From Methanoculleus sp. UBA208 (lineage in GTDB: Archaea > Halobacteriota > Methanomicrobia > Methanomicrobiales > Methanoculleaceae), in contig NZ_DAFZ01000106.1 in NCBI RefSeq assembly GCF_002498065.1, forward strand, positions 6,492 through 22,399: a stretch of 15,908 nt of DNA, in the 5' to 3' direction. Numbering within the stretch: the first letter of the stretch is position 1; every line of letters starts with the position of its first letter. The position numbers and the translations under genes are program-made. A model generated the notes under the pieces. It was not told the DNA's origin. It worked only from the letters and a program-made list of their open reading frames with translations, and ran no database searches. Shown one piece after another: positions 6,591 to 12,691 of the stretch.

Positions 6591-7553
6591 TCATGCGATC
6601 ACGCCCCCGAGCTGGAACACCTGCAGGACGATGCCGGTGAGGATCGCGACCCCCAGCACCGTGACGACGAATGCTGCAACAAGCCTGCGCTCAAATATCG
6701 AAGCAAGAAGGGTCACTTCCGGAATGCTCGCGCCCGCCCCGCCGATGATGAGCGCCATGACCGCACCGACCCCCATCCCCTTGGCAGCAAGTACGGCACT
6801 GATGGGGATGATCGTCTCTGCCCGGATATACATGGGGATGCCGATGATCGCTGCGACCGGGATAGCGAGCGGGTTCTCCGGTCCCGCGAGGGAGACGATC
6901 AGGTCTTCCGGGACAAAACCGTAGATGAAGGCCCCTATGGCGGCACCGAGGACGAGGTACGGCAGTACCTGGCGGAAAAGCGTGAACGCAAACCCGAACG
7001 CCGAACGCATGCGCGTACTGTGGGTGGGCGGCGCTACGCCGGCGGTCCCGCACGCGCAGGAACAACATCCGGCTGCCGCTGCCCCCTCATCACTACTCTT
7101 CTCCGTTCCAACCGCTTTCACGAATCGCAGGTACCCGCGGCGTTCGAGCGTAAGACCGGAAAGGACGGCGATAATGAATGCAATGACGCCGTAAACCAGC
7201 GTCGGAAACGGGCCGACGAATGCGAGGGCCAGGAAGATGATGATCGGGTTTAAGAGCGGTGATGCGAAGAGGAATGCCATACTTGCCCCGAAGGGAACTT
7301 TCGCCTTCAGCAGCCCTACCAGCACCGGAATCGTCGAGCAGGAGCAGAACGGCGTGAGGGCGCCAAAGACGGCTCCCATGGCGGTTCCGAGCACCGGGTA
7401 CCTGCTGGTGAGCGCGCGTTTGATCTTCTCTTCCGGGACGTATTCCTGGATGAGTCCGACGACGAAACTGATTCCGATAAAGAGCAGGACGAGTTCGGCG
7501 GTGATGACCAGGAACGTCTGGACCACGTCGGCAAGATCGTTGATGCCTATCAT
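6591..7553 (-). CDS. Metal/organoarsenical efflux permease (ArsP / SO_0444-like, DUF318 permease family)
   Basis: A 320-residue membrane protein of the PF03773 permease family. It has two halves of about four helices each around a hydrophilic loop. The first half carries GALTPFCSCSTIP (Cys70, Cys72), the signature of the family, and SPLLNPIIIF; the second half has GIPMYIRAETIIPI and GGAGASIPEVTLL. The central loop contains CCSCACG (Cys163, 164, 166, 168), a likely soft-metal site. Known relatives export trivalent organoarsenicals (ArsP) or are linked to Cu/Zn handling. Co-transcription with an ArsR bearing an As(III) box favours an arsenic role, but the substrate is not proven. The ATG at 7553 is chosen over an upstream TTG at 7562. 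Confidence 0.85.
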   Translation of the reverse strand: MIGINDLADVVQTFLVITAELVLLFIGISFVVGLIQEYVPEEKIKRALTSRYPVLGTAMGAVFGALTPFCSCSTIPVLVGLLKAKVPFGASMAFLFASPLLNPIIIFLALAFVGPFPTLVYGVIAFIIAVLSGLTLERRGYLRFVKAVGTEKSSDEGAAAAGCCSCACGTAGVAPPTHSTRMRSAFGFAFTLFRQVLPYLVLGAAIGAFIYGFVPEDLIVSLAGPENPLAIPVAAIIGIPMYIRAETIIPISAVLAAKGMGVGAVMALIIGGAGASIPEVTLLASIFERRLVAAFVVTVLGVAILTGIVLQVFQLGGVIA

Positions 7554-7560
7554 AATACCC

Positions 7561-7590
7561 AATATTCGTATATTCGAATATACATATATT
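7561..7590 (-). promoter_or_regulatory. ArsR operator: perfect palindrome over the permease-arsR promoter
   Basis: The 16-base sequence GTATATTCGAATATAC at 7568-7583 is its own reverse complement. Flanks 7561-7567 and 7584-7590 extend the symmetry imperfectly (5 of 7 positions). ATATTCG half-sites occur in direct and inverted orientation. TATA-like AATATATG lies in the right flank about 30 bases before the permease ATG, so a bound repressor would cover the promoter. The size and AT-rich inverted repeat fit known ArsR/SmtB operators. Confidence 0.7.
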
Positions 7591-7694
7591 GATATCCTTT
7601 TGCGATGGTGATACCCTGTGTCGGATGCCGGTGAAGGCCACGATCAGGATGGGCGGCGGGGAGACCAGAGATCTCCCGCGTCTGGGGCCCCGCC

Positions 7695-7730
7695 TGAAAA
7701 ATAGGGGGCGAGCGCGGCCGCACCGGCGGC
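7695..7730 (-). terminator. Possible terminator of the arsF-arsG operon
   Basis: On the minus strand, about 10 bases after the arsG stop, a short stem GCCGC-N4-GCGGC (7717-7730) is followed by CCCCCTATTTTTC, with the T tract at 7701-7697. This would end transcription before the next promoter. Confidence 0.35.
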
Positions 7731-7738
7731 ATCCGGCC

Positions 7739-8455
7739 TCACCCAAGCAGCATTGCCGCGAGAAGGTATACCCCGATCCCGATGAAGAGCACCCCGACGA
7801 TCCGCCGCGTCCAGTACTCGAACCTCTCCGCCGCCTTCATCGCGCTCCCCACCTTAGCAACCCCGGTCACCATGATCAGCGAGAACGCGATCACCGGCAG
7901 AGCGGTGGCGACGGCAAAGACTGCCGGTACCCCGAGCGGATCGGAGGCCCGGAGCGCCAGCGGGACAAGCATCGCAAAGAAGAGCACCGCCGAGAACGGG
8001 CAGAAGGTCAGCGCGAAGAGCACGCCGAGGATGAAACTCCCCGTGAGTCCCCGGTCGGCGACCCGTTCCTTGAACGCCGCAAACTTCCTGCTGCCGCCCT
8101 GAAAGGAGGGGAGCGGGACGAGATCGAGCATCACGACCCCGATCGCGATCAGCAGCGGGCCGACCAGCATCTCGCCCCACGTCTGGAGGAAGAGTGAGAT
8201 CTCCTGGACGGAGAGGCCGAAGATGACGATCAGCGCCGCAAGCCCGACGTATACGGCCATCCTCCCCGCACTGTAGAGCGAGCCCGCAAGGATGGTCTGA
8301 ACCGGGCTGCCGATCCGGCGGGAGAGGTAGCCGATCGCGGCGATGTTCGTCGCGAGCGGGCAGGGGGAGAGGGCCATCATCAACCCGATGAAGAACGCGG
8401 CGACGAGAGGGATGCTGCTCGTCCCCATCGTCTCCATGAACCCCATCAGGCTCAT
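7739..8455 (-). CDS. arsG: ArsG-like aromatic arsenical efflux permease (CcdA/DsbD-type membrane protein)
   Basis: A 238-residue protein with six to seven membrane helices and the CcdA/LysE-like fold. Cysteines sit where redox/metal-relay members have them: MALSPCPLATN (Cys32) in the first helix and LTFCPFSAVLF (Cys152) in the pseudo-symmetric one. The SPCPLATNIAAIGYLSRR segment is typical of the ArsG group of CcdA-like proteins, which export trivalent aromatic aminoarsenicals in the arsEFG system. It is coupled to the ArsF-like gene by an ATGA overlap. Alternative: a general CcdA-type thiol-disulfide carrier that passes electrons to the ArsF-like lipoprotein. I favour ArsG because of the partner and the arsenic neighbourhood. 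Confidence 0.75.
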   Translation of the reverse strand: MSLMGFMETMGTSSIPLVAAFFIGLMMALSPCPLATNIAAIGYLSRRIGSPVQTILAGSLYSAGRMAVYVGLAALIVIFGLSVQEISLFLQTWGEMLVGPLLIAIGVVMLDLVPLPSFQGGSRKFAAFKERVADRGLTGSFILGVLFALTFCPFSAVLFFAMLVPLALRASDPLGVPAVFAVATALPVIAFSLIMVTGVAKVGSAMKAAERFEYWTRRIVGVLFIGIGVYLLAAMLLG

Positions 8456-8991
8456 TGCGAGAAGTCCCCGGCGAGACGCATCCCGATCAGCGTCTTGAGA
8501 TACTGCATGAATCCGGGTTTGTCGTTGAGTTTGTACCAGACCCGGATATCCTGTTCTTTATAAAATCCACCCTGGTCGTCGTAGGTGCCGATCCAGAGGG
8601 ACGAGCCGGTCGCACCATAGCGCTCGACGATCTCCTTCTTTTCCGGGTCGGCGACATCGATGTGGTCGAAGATGATCTTCCCGGAGCCGAGTTCTTCGGG
8701 GAAGTGTGTCTTCACGGTCTCTTCGGCGTAGTCGCCGAGCACCACGCAGGAGTAGCACTGGTTCGGCGCGGTGAAGTGGATGACCTCGACTTTCGTGACG
8801 GTGCCGTTGAGCGGCGAGATGGTGGCGGCGTTCGCTCCGCCGGGTTCCGTCGTGCACCCTGCAAAGAGGGCGGCAAAGGCCAGGAGGACCGACAGCGCAA
8901 ATAACGGCAGGACCTTTCGTCCGGTTATGCTGCAGGCAGGCCCCCTGCGCACGCGCGGGGCCTCGGGGCTGCATGGTTGTTTTGTTTTCAT
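8452..8991 (-). CDS. arsF: ArsF-like thioredoxin-fold lipoprotein
   Basis: 179 residues. A basic N-region is followed by a hydrophobic stretch and lipobox LFAGC (Cys46), so it should be an extracytoplasmic lipid-anchored protein. The mature part begins with a flexible linker, then EVIHFTAPNQCYSCVVLG: a CxxC (Cys79, Cys82) in the place of a thioredoxin active site. Later ADPEKKEIVERYGATGSSLWIG and VWYKLNDKPGFMQYLK match the pattern of the protein family annotated as nitrophenyl compound nitroreductase subunit ArsF. The ATG at 8991 has AGGAGTG six bases upstream and a TATA box at 9063-9080. The frame stays open far upstream into unrelated genes; no homology supports a longer protein. Substrate not proven; it could be a redox partner of ArsG. 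Confidence 0.68.
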   Translation of the reverse strand: MKTKQPCSPEAPRVRRGPACSITGRKVLPLFALSVLLAFAALFAGCTTEPGGANAATISPLNGTVTKVEVIHFTAPNQCYSCVVLGDYAEETVKTHFPEELGSGKIIFDHIDVADPEKKEIVERYGATGSSLWIGTYDDQGGFYKEQDIRVWYKLNDKPGFMQYLKTLIGMRLAGDFSQ

Positions 8992-9062
8992 CTGGGACAC
9001 TCCTGTCGCTGGATTGACTGTTACAACTTGGTTTGAAATGGTTCTGTGTTCTTGTACAGGTT

Positions 9063-9080
9063 GATATATATGCTTTCTCC
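9063..9080 (-). promoter_or_regulatory. TATA/BRE promoter of arsF-arsG
   Basis: The minus strand reads GGAGAAAGCATATATATC: BRE-like GAGAAAG and TATA-like CATATATA. The expected start near 9040 gives a leader of about 50 bases containing the Shine-Dalgarno. A weak inverted repeat CTGT-N8-ACAG (9044-9059) lies at the start site and could be an operator, but the arms are only four bases. Confidence 0.6.
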
Positions 9081-9149
9081 AGTGACGCTTCAGCACCACA
9101 TTCCCCTGCCGAAAAATCGGCGTCTCTCCACCGCGTACCGGGGGGCGAT

Positions 9150-9402
9150 CCGCAGAAGCGGTCACTCCGGCTCGCTCCCGCTCCTCAAACCGCTCTTCAG
9201 TATACCGCAGGGTCTCGACGATGCGGGGGATCAGGACCCTGTCCATTGCGTTCACCTTCCGGCGTGTCCGCATGATGCTCCCCTCAAGCGCCCGGAGAGT
9301 CTCCTCCTCTTCTTCGAGGAGGGGGTCAGGTGCAGCACCCGGCTGCAAAGATGCGAGGAGCCGCACCCAAACCCGGAACCCGGGTTCCCGGCGCGACGTC
9401 AC
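9150..9402 (-). pseudogene. Relic of A/V-type ATP synthase subunit D gene (C-terminal part only)
   Basis: On the minus strand the frame reads ETLRALEGSIMRTRRKVN, then AMDRVLIPRIVETLRYTEER and FEERERAG. This matches the C-terminal helix of archaeal ATP synthase subunit D (pattern T-R/K-R-R/K-V-N-A-L/M, then IP, then T-x-K/R-Y, then L/F-E-E-x-E-R-E). A full subunit is about 210 residues; only about 50 are present. Upstream lies the ABC permease gene, overlapping a possible GTG start at 9402, so the N-terminal helix is missing. After the homology the frame has no stop and runs on into arsF, without the usual FRLK ending. I read it as a broken fragment left by rearrangement; a short functional protein cannot be fully excluded. 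Confidence 0.6.
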
Positions 9403-10154
9403 ATCCTCCGCGGCATGCTCCGCCTGTGCAGGTGCATCGTGGCGGCGGTGAAGACCAGGGTGAAGAGGCAAAGCGCTGCGATGTCGAGCGGCACCGGGAA
9501 GTAGTGTGCGCCCGTAAACGAGTAGCGCACCAGGTCGGTGAAGTAGGTGAGCGGCGAGCAGACGGCAAGGTAAAGCCCCCACTCGGGCATCTGCTCGAGC
9601 GGGACAAAGATCCCGGAGATAAAGACGAGCGGAAACTTCAGGAGCGAGGAGAGCATCATGATGTTTGAAGGCACGTTCGTCGGGGGGGCGGCAAGGAGCA
9701 TCCCGATAGCCGAGAAGCAGACCGCCGCAAGGAGGACGGCGGAGCCGAGCGCGATGCCGTGCAGGAGCGGCAGGCCGAGGGCGAGGGCGATGAGGAGCGT
9801 GACCGCCGTGACCCCGATGCCGAAGAGGATGGAGGCGATCATGTCCCCGAGGACGATCGCCTCGATGGTGATGGGACAGGCTGCGAGCCGCTCGAGGGTC
9901 TTTGCCTGCCCTTCCCAGGGAAAGATAGCCGGGGATACGGCGGTCGAGGTGAAGAAGAGGGTCATCCCCATAAGCCCGGAGAGGAGGAACGCGAGGGGGA
10001 GCTGCCGGCCTCCCATGAAGAAGGCCAGGAAGAGGAAGACCGGCATGAAGATGCCGAATATGAGCACGGGGCCCTTGGAGTAATAGATACGGATATCCTT
10101 CTTTGCTATCGCCCATGCCCGCCGGACCTGTTCGGACGTTCCTGCCGGGTTCAT
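9399..10154 (-). CDS. ABC-2 type transporter, permease subunit
   Basis: A 251-residue membrane protein with a soluble N-terminus (RRAWAIAKKDIRIYYSKGP) and six hydrophobic helices, the plan of ABC-2 (DrrB/NodJ-like) exporters. Visible family features include FPWEGQAKTLERLAACPIT, the cytoplasmic coupling region, and FISGIFVPLEQMPEWGLYLAVCSPLTYFTDLVRYSF near the C-terminus. The ATG at 10154-10152 overlaps the ATPase gene stop as ATGA; an in-frame start at 10301 would only add a shadow of the ATPase gene. It works with the ATPase encoded just upstream as an efflux pump of unknown substrate. Confidence 0.9.
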   Translation of the reverse strand: MNPAGTSEQVRRAWAIAKKDIRIYYSKGPVLIFGIFMPVFLFLAFFMGGRQLPLAFLLSGLMGMTLFFTSTAVSPAIFPWEGQAKTLERLAACPITIEAIVLGDMIASILFGIGVTAVTLLIALALGLPLLHGIALGSAVLLAAVCFSAIGMLLAAPPTNVPSNIMMLSSLLKFPLVFISGIFVPLEQMPEWGLYLAVCSPLTYFTDLVRYSFTGAHYFPVPLDIAALCLFTLVFTAATMHLHRRSMPRRM

Positions 10155-11080
10155 GGCCGCTCCTCCCCGGTCAGCCGCAGGAAGACCTCGTCGAGCGACG
10201 GGGCAAGGGTGTTCAGGGTGAGGATCGCCGCACCGCGGTCCCGGCTGAATGCCACGAGGGAGCGGATGGCCGTGTCCTGATTCTCTGCCGTGATCTGCCA
10301 TTTGTCCCCCGTTCGGGCAGCCCCGGTGATGCCCGCAAGCCCTGAAAGGAGGTCTCCCGAAACCTCCCCATCGAAGCTCACCTCGATCCGGTGGACGCGG
10401 TCGATCGCGGTCTTCAGCCTCTCCGGTGCATCGATCGCGACGATCCGGCCGCCCCGGATGATCCCGACCCGGTCGCAGAGCCGGTTCGCTTCCTCCATGT
10501 TGTGGGTGGTGAGGAAGATGGTGGTCCCGTCCGCATTCAGCGCCCGCAGCATGGCGAGAATCATCTGCGTACTCTGCACGTCAAGCCCGCTCGTCGGTTC
10601 GTCGAGGAACAGGAGCTCGGGCTCGTGGAGGAGCGCCATGGCGAGGATGAGCCGCTGCTTCATGCCCTTCGAATAGCCCTGCACCTTCTGGTCCCTCCTC
10701 TCGTAGAGGCCGAGGGTTTCGAGGAGGTCGCGTGAGCGCCGATCCGCCCGGTCCCGCTCAAGCCCATAAAGTTCCCCCATCAGCATGAGGTTCTGCCACG
10801 CGGTGAGGTCGACGTAGGCGTTCGAGGTCTCCGGCACGACGCCGAACCGCTGCTTCGCATCGACCGGTTCCTTTCGGATGTCGTGCCCGAAGATCCTGAC
10901 GCTCCCGCCGTCCATCGGGACGACGCCGGTGAGCATCCTTGTGGTGGTGGTCTTCCCCGCCCCGTTCGGGCCGAGAAAGCCGAAGATCTCGCCTTCGCGG
11001 ACCTCGAACGAGACGTGGTCCACGGCGGTGACGGCGCCGAAAGTCTTCGTCAGGTCTCGCGCCTCAATCACTCCCGGCAT
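10151..11080 (-). CDS. ABC-2 type transporter, ATP-binding subunit
   Basis: A 309-residue DrrA/CcmA-type ATPase. Walker A GPNGAGKTT at residues 37-45, signature YSKGMKQR at 136-143, Walker B LLFLDE at 156-161, D-loop SGLD and H-loop TTHNMEEA are all intact. The Q-loop position reads VVPETSNAY, with Glu84 where most families have Gln, a variant also seen in related archaeal exporters. About 80 residues after the nucleotide-binding domain form the usual C-terminal regulatory extension. The ATG at 11080 lies inside the end of the cupin gene (13-base overlap). With the permease it powers export; the HxlR/cupin context suggests a stress-inducible pump. Confidence 0.93.
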   Translation of the reverse strand: MPGVIEARDLTKTFGAVTAVDHVSFEVREGEIFGFLGPNGAGKTTTTRMLTGVVPMDGGSVRIFGHDIRKEPVDAKQRFGVVPETSNAYVDLTAWQNLMLMGELYGLERDRADRRSRDLLETLGLYERRDQKVQGYSKGMKQRLILAMALLHEPELLFLDEPTSGLDVQSTQMILAMLRALNADGTTIFLTTHNMEEANRLCDRVGIIRGGRIVAIDAPERLKTAIDRVHRIEVSFDGEVSGDLLSGLAGITGAARTGDKWQITAENQDTAIRSLVAFSRDRGAAILTLNTLAPSLDEVFLRLTGEERP

Positions 11081-11424
11081 GACTGATCCATCCTCTCAAC
11101 GTGGCGTATTCCGAGGATGGTCATCCGTGTGCGGCACCTGATGCCCCGCACCCCGTTTGCGGCCACCGCCACGAGGTGCCCCGTCTCCACCTGGTACTCG
11201 TCGTCTCCCGAAAAGATGGTGCCTTCCCCGGAGAGCACGAGGAATTGCACCGCGTACGGTTCACGGTGGGGCGGGATCCCCTGGCCGCTCTCGAAGCAGA
11301 CGAGAACCAGATCGGTCTGCCCCGATCGCATCAGGTCTTTCTTTACCGGCCCGCTCCTGGAAAACTCTGCCATCTGCGTAAGATCCAGCCGGGCACTGCG
11401 GTTCTCACCGGTGTCCTGTGTCAT
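11068..11424 (-). CDS. Small cupin-domain protein
   Basis: About 118 residues with one cupin barrel (residues about 25-110). The region ESGQGIPPHREPYAVQFLVL, then SGEGTIFSGDDEYQVETGHL, is cupin-like, but the metal ligands are mostly lost: only one His is left in motif 1, Gln replaces its Glu, and motif 2 has no His. It is therefore more likely a sensor or binding protein than a metalloenzyme. The ATG at 11424 has GGGAAGG upstream; an ATG at 11454 is an alternative adding ten residues. First gene of the cupin-ATPase-permease operon, divergent from hxlR. The ligand is unknown. Confidence 0.75.
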   Translation of the reverse strand: MTQDTGENRSARLDLTQMAEFSRSGPVKKDLMRSGQTDLVLVCFESGQGIPPHREPYAVQFLVLSGEGTIFSGDDEYQVETGHLVAVAANGVRGIRCRTRMTILGIRHVERMDQSCRE

Positions 11425-11489
11425 GATGTCTTCCCTTCCCCGTATCTCTTTCATCCGCACACGAGAGTTACGTCTGAAGTGTCTCTGAC

Positions 11490-11540
11490 AATACTTTCTC
11501 AAATGAAGTATTAAGGTACTTCCTGTCGATACTGATACTT
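11490..11540. promoter_or_regulatory. Shared operator region between hxlR and the cupin-ABC operon
   Basis: The spacer carries five TACTT/ATACT-type half-sites: AATACTT (11490-11496), AAGTATT in reverse (11506-11512), GGTACTT (11515-11521), GATACTG (11528-11534) and GATACTT (11534-11540). They form two overlapping inverted repeats: AATACTT-N9-AAGTATT (11490-11512) and GAAGTA-TTAAGG-TACTTC (11505-11522). The TATA-like element TATTAAGG (11509-11516), about 30 bases before the hxlR ATG, lies within them. hxlR has no Shine-Dalgarno and is probably leaderless. Confidence 0.55.
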
Positions 11541-11543
11541 ACT

Positions 11544-11933
11544 ATGTGCAACGATAGTGAAGCCTTCGGCACCTGCCCTCTCCGGGGAATACTCCCCGTC
11601 ATTGCGAAGAAGTGGACGCTCCTTATCATCACGACCATCGGACGGGCAGGGACGATCCGGTTCACCGAACTGCAGGAGGCGCTTCCCGGGATCAGCCCGA
11701 AGACGCTCACCGACACGCTCAAAGTTCTCGTGGACGAGCGCCTCGTCGAGCGGCACTGCTACGCCGAGATCCCGCCCCGGGTGGAGTATTCGCTCACCGG
11801 GGACGGTGCCGGGCTCCGGGAGGCGATACTGCCGCTCCTGCAGTGGGCATCGGAGCGGGATGCAGGACAGGTTCCGGCGTGCAGCCTCGTTGCGCCTTCG
11901 GGTGCCTGCACCCGGCCGGCGTTCACTCCCTGA
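11544..11933 (+). CDS. HxlR family transcriptional regulator
   Basis: A 129-residue winged-helix protein of the HxlR family: CPLRGILPVIAKKWTLLII (start of the DNA-binding domain, with Cys11 before the Pro), RFTELQEALPGISPKTLTDTLKVLVDERLVER (recognition helix region) and the wing YAEIPPRVEYSLTGDG. It ends in a tail with two more cysteines (ACSLVAPSGACTRP). Members often sense oxidants, aldehydes or electrophiles through cysteine; the N-terminal Cys2 and Cys11 here are candidates, but the signal is unknown. It is divergent from the cupin-ABC operon, the usual place for its regulator. Its 3' end overlaps the end of the convergent DGC gene by 11 bases. Confidence 0.9.
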   Translation: MCNDSEAFGTCPLRGILPVIAKKWTLLIITTIGRAGTIRFTELQEALPGISPKTLTDTLKVLVDERLVERHCYAEIPPRVEYSLTGDGAGLREAILPLLQWASERDAGQVPACSLVAPSGACTRPAFTP

Positions 11934-12270
11934 TTGCCTCCATAACGGCGGCCGAAAGGCGCTCGATCTCGTCGAACCGTGGCTCGGCCATCCCGTTCTT
12001 TGCGATGCCGCAGTCAGTTGCAACGATATGCAGGTGCGGCTCGATGCCGAGCGCCCTGAGTTTCTTCTTCCCGCAGCAGTCGGCGCACCCGTCCAGCACC
12101 AGGACGCGATCCGCGTGCCGGACCGCATTCGCCAGCGCCGCCGTCGGCCGGGTGGCCGCGATGCAGGCCTCGACCGCTCCGCAGGAGCAGTGGAGGAGCA
12201 TCGCCCCCGTCTGGGCGGTCAGCTTCCCGGTGTTCGAGATCCCCGAACAGGCGATGACGGTGACCGTCAA
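11923..12270 (-). CDS. DGC-domain putative zinc-binding protein
   Basis: A 115-residue soluble protein of the DGC family (PF08859). Visible: ACSGISNTGKLT (Cys8) at the N-terminus, HCSCGAVEAC (Cys28, 30, 36), the name-giving DGCADCCGKK (Cys62, 65, 66) and Cys87, eight cysteines in all that could hold metal. Its start must be TTG at 12270-12268: the codon just before it is the arsC stop in the same frame, and there is no other early start. Last gene of the arsenic operon. Function is unknown for the family; next to ArsC, a metal or metalloid-binding or thiol-redox role is likely. Confidence 0.85.
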   Translation of the reverse strand: MTVTVIACSGISNTGKLTAQTGAMLLHCSCGAVEACIAATRPTAALANAVRHADRVLVLDGCADCCGKKKLRALGIEPHLHIVATDCGIAKNGMAEPRFDEIERLSAAVMEAIRE

Positions 12271-12678
12271 TCAGTTCCCCCCGAACGTCGCGTCGATCCA
12301 GCCGGTAATCTCGTCCCGGATCCGCCGGACACCGGCCATGATCTCCTCGTCGGTGCCGGTGAGGGTCGAGGGGTCCGGGAACTCCCGGTGGATCTCTTCC
12401 TTTGCCCAGGGAAAGAAGGGGCAGATCCCGCCCTCGCAGACGGCGACGAGGAGATCCATCTCCTGTTCGTCGAACTCACCGAGATCCTTTGAACGATGAC
12501 CGGAGATGTCGATCCCGAGCTCGGCCATCGCCCGGACGGCATACTGGTTCAGGGTCCCGGGCTCGGTGCCGGCGGAGAAGGCCTCATACCGGTCGCCGTA
12601 GCGGGCGTTCATGTAGCCCTCCGCCATCTGCGAGCGGGCGGCGTTATGGGTGCAGACGAAGAGCACTCTCTTCTTCAT
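12271..12678 (-). CDS. arsC: Arsenate reductase ArsC (low-molecular-weight phosphatase type)
   Basis: A 135-residue cytoplasmic enzyme that reduces arsenate to arsenite. The phosphatase P-loop VCTHNAARSQ has catalytic Cys9 and Arg15 (CX5R). The redox relay cysteines of the thioredoxin-coupled class are at Cys81 and Cys86 (VCEGGICPFFPW), five residues apart rather than seven as in the Bacillus/Staphylococcus enzymes. The acid loop FPDPS is present. The ATG at 12678 has GAGGTG upstream and is 13 bases after the DUF169 stop; the frame stays open upstream to 12756 but only as a shadow. Its product arsenite is exported by the Acr3 encoded at the head of the operon. Confidence 0.92.
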   Translation of the reverse strand: MKKRVLFVCTHNAARSQMAEGYMNARYGDRYEAFSAGTEPGTLNQYAVRAMAELGIDISGHRSKDLGEFDEQEMDLLVAVCEGGICPFFPWAKEEIHREFPDPSTLTGTDEEIMAGVRRIRDEITGWIDATFGGN

Positions 12679-12691
12679 ACCACACCTCGTT

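Noticed and set aside
8452..10116. A 554-codon open frame on the minus strand covering the ABC permease, the subunit D relic and arsF
   Set aside because: Its first half is an Arg/His-rich shadow of the ABC permease gene. arsF has its own TATA box, Shine-Dalgarno and lipobox signal, so a fusion protein is not supported.
11557..12499. Two long plus-strand frames of about 300 codons overlapping hxlR, the DGC gene and arsC
   Set aside because: They are antisense shadows of GC-rich genes, rich in Arg and Pro, with no family features, while the genes they cross have clear motifs.
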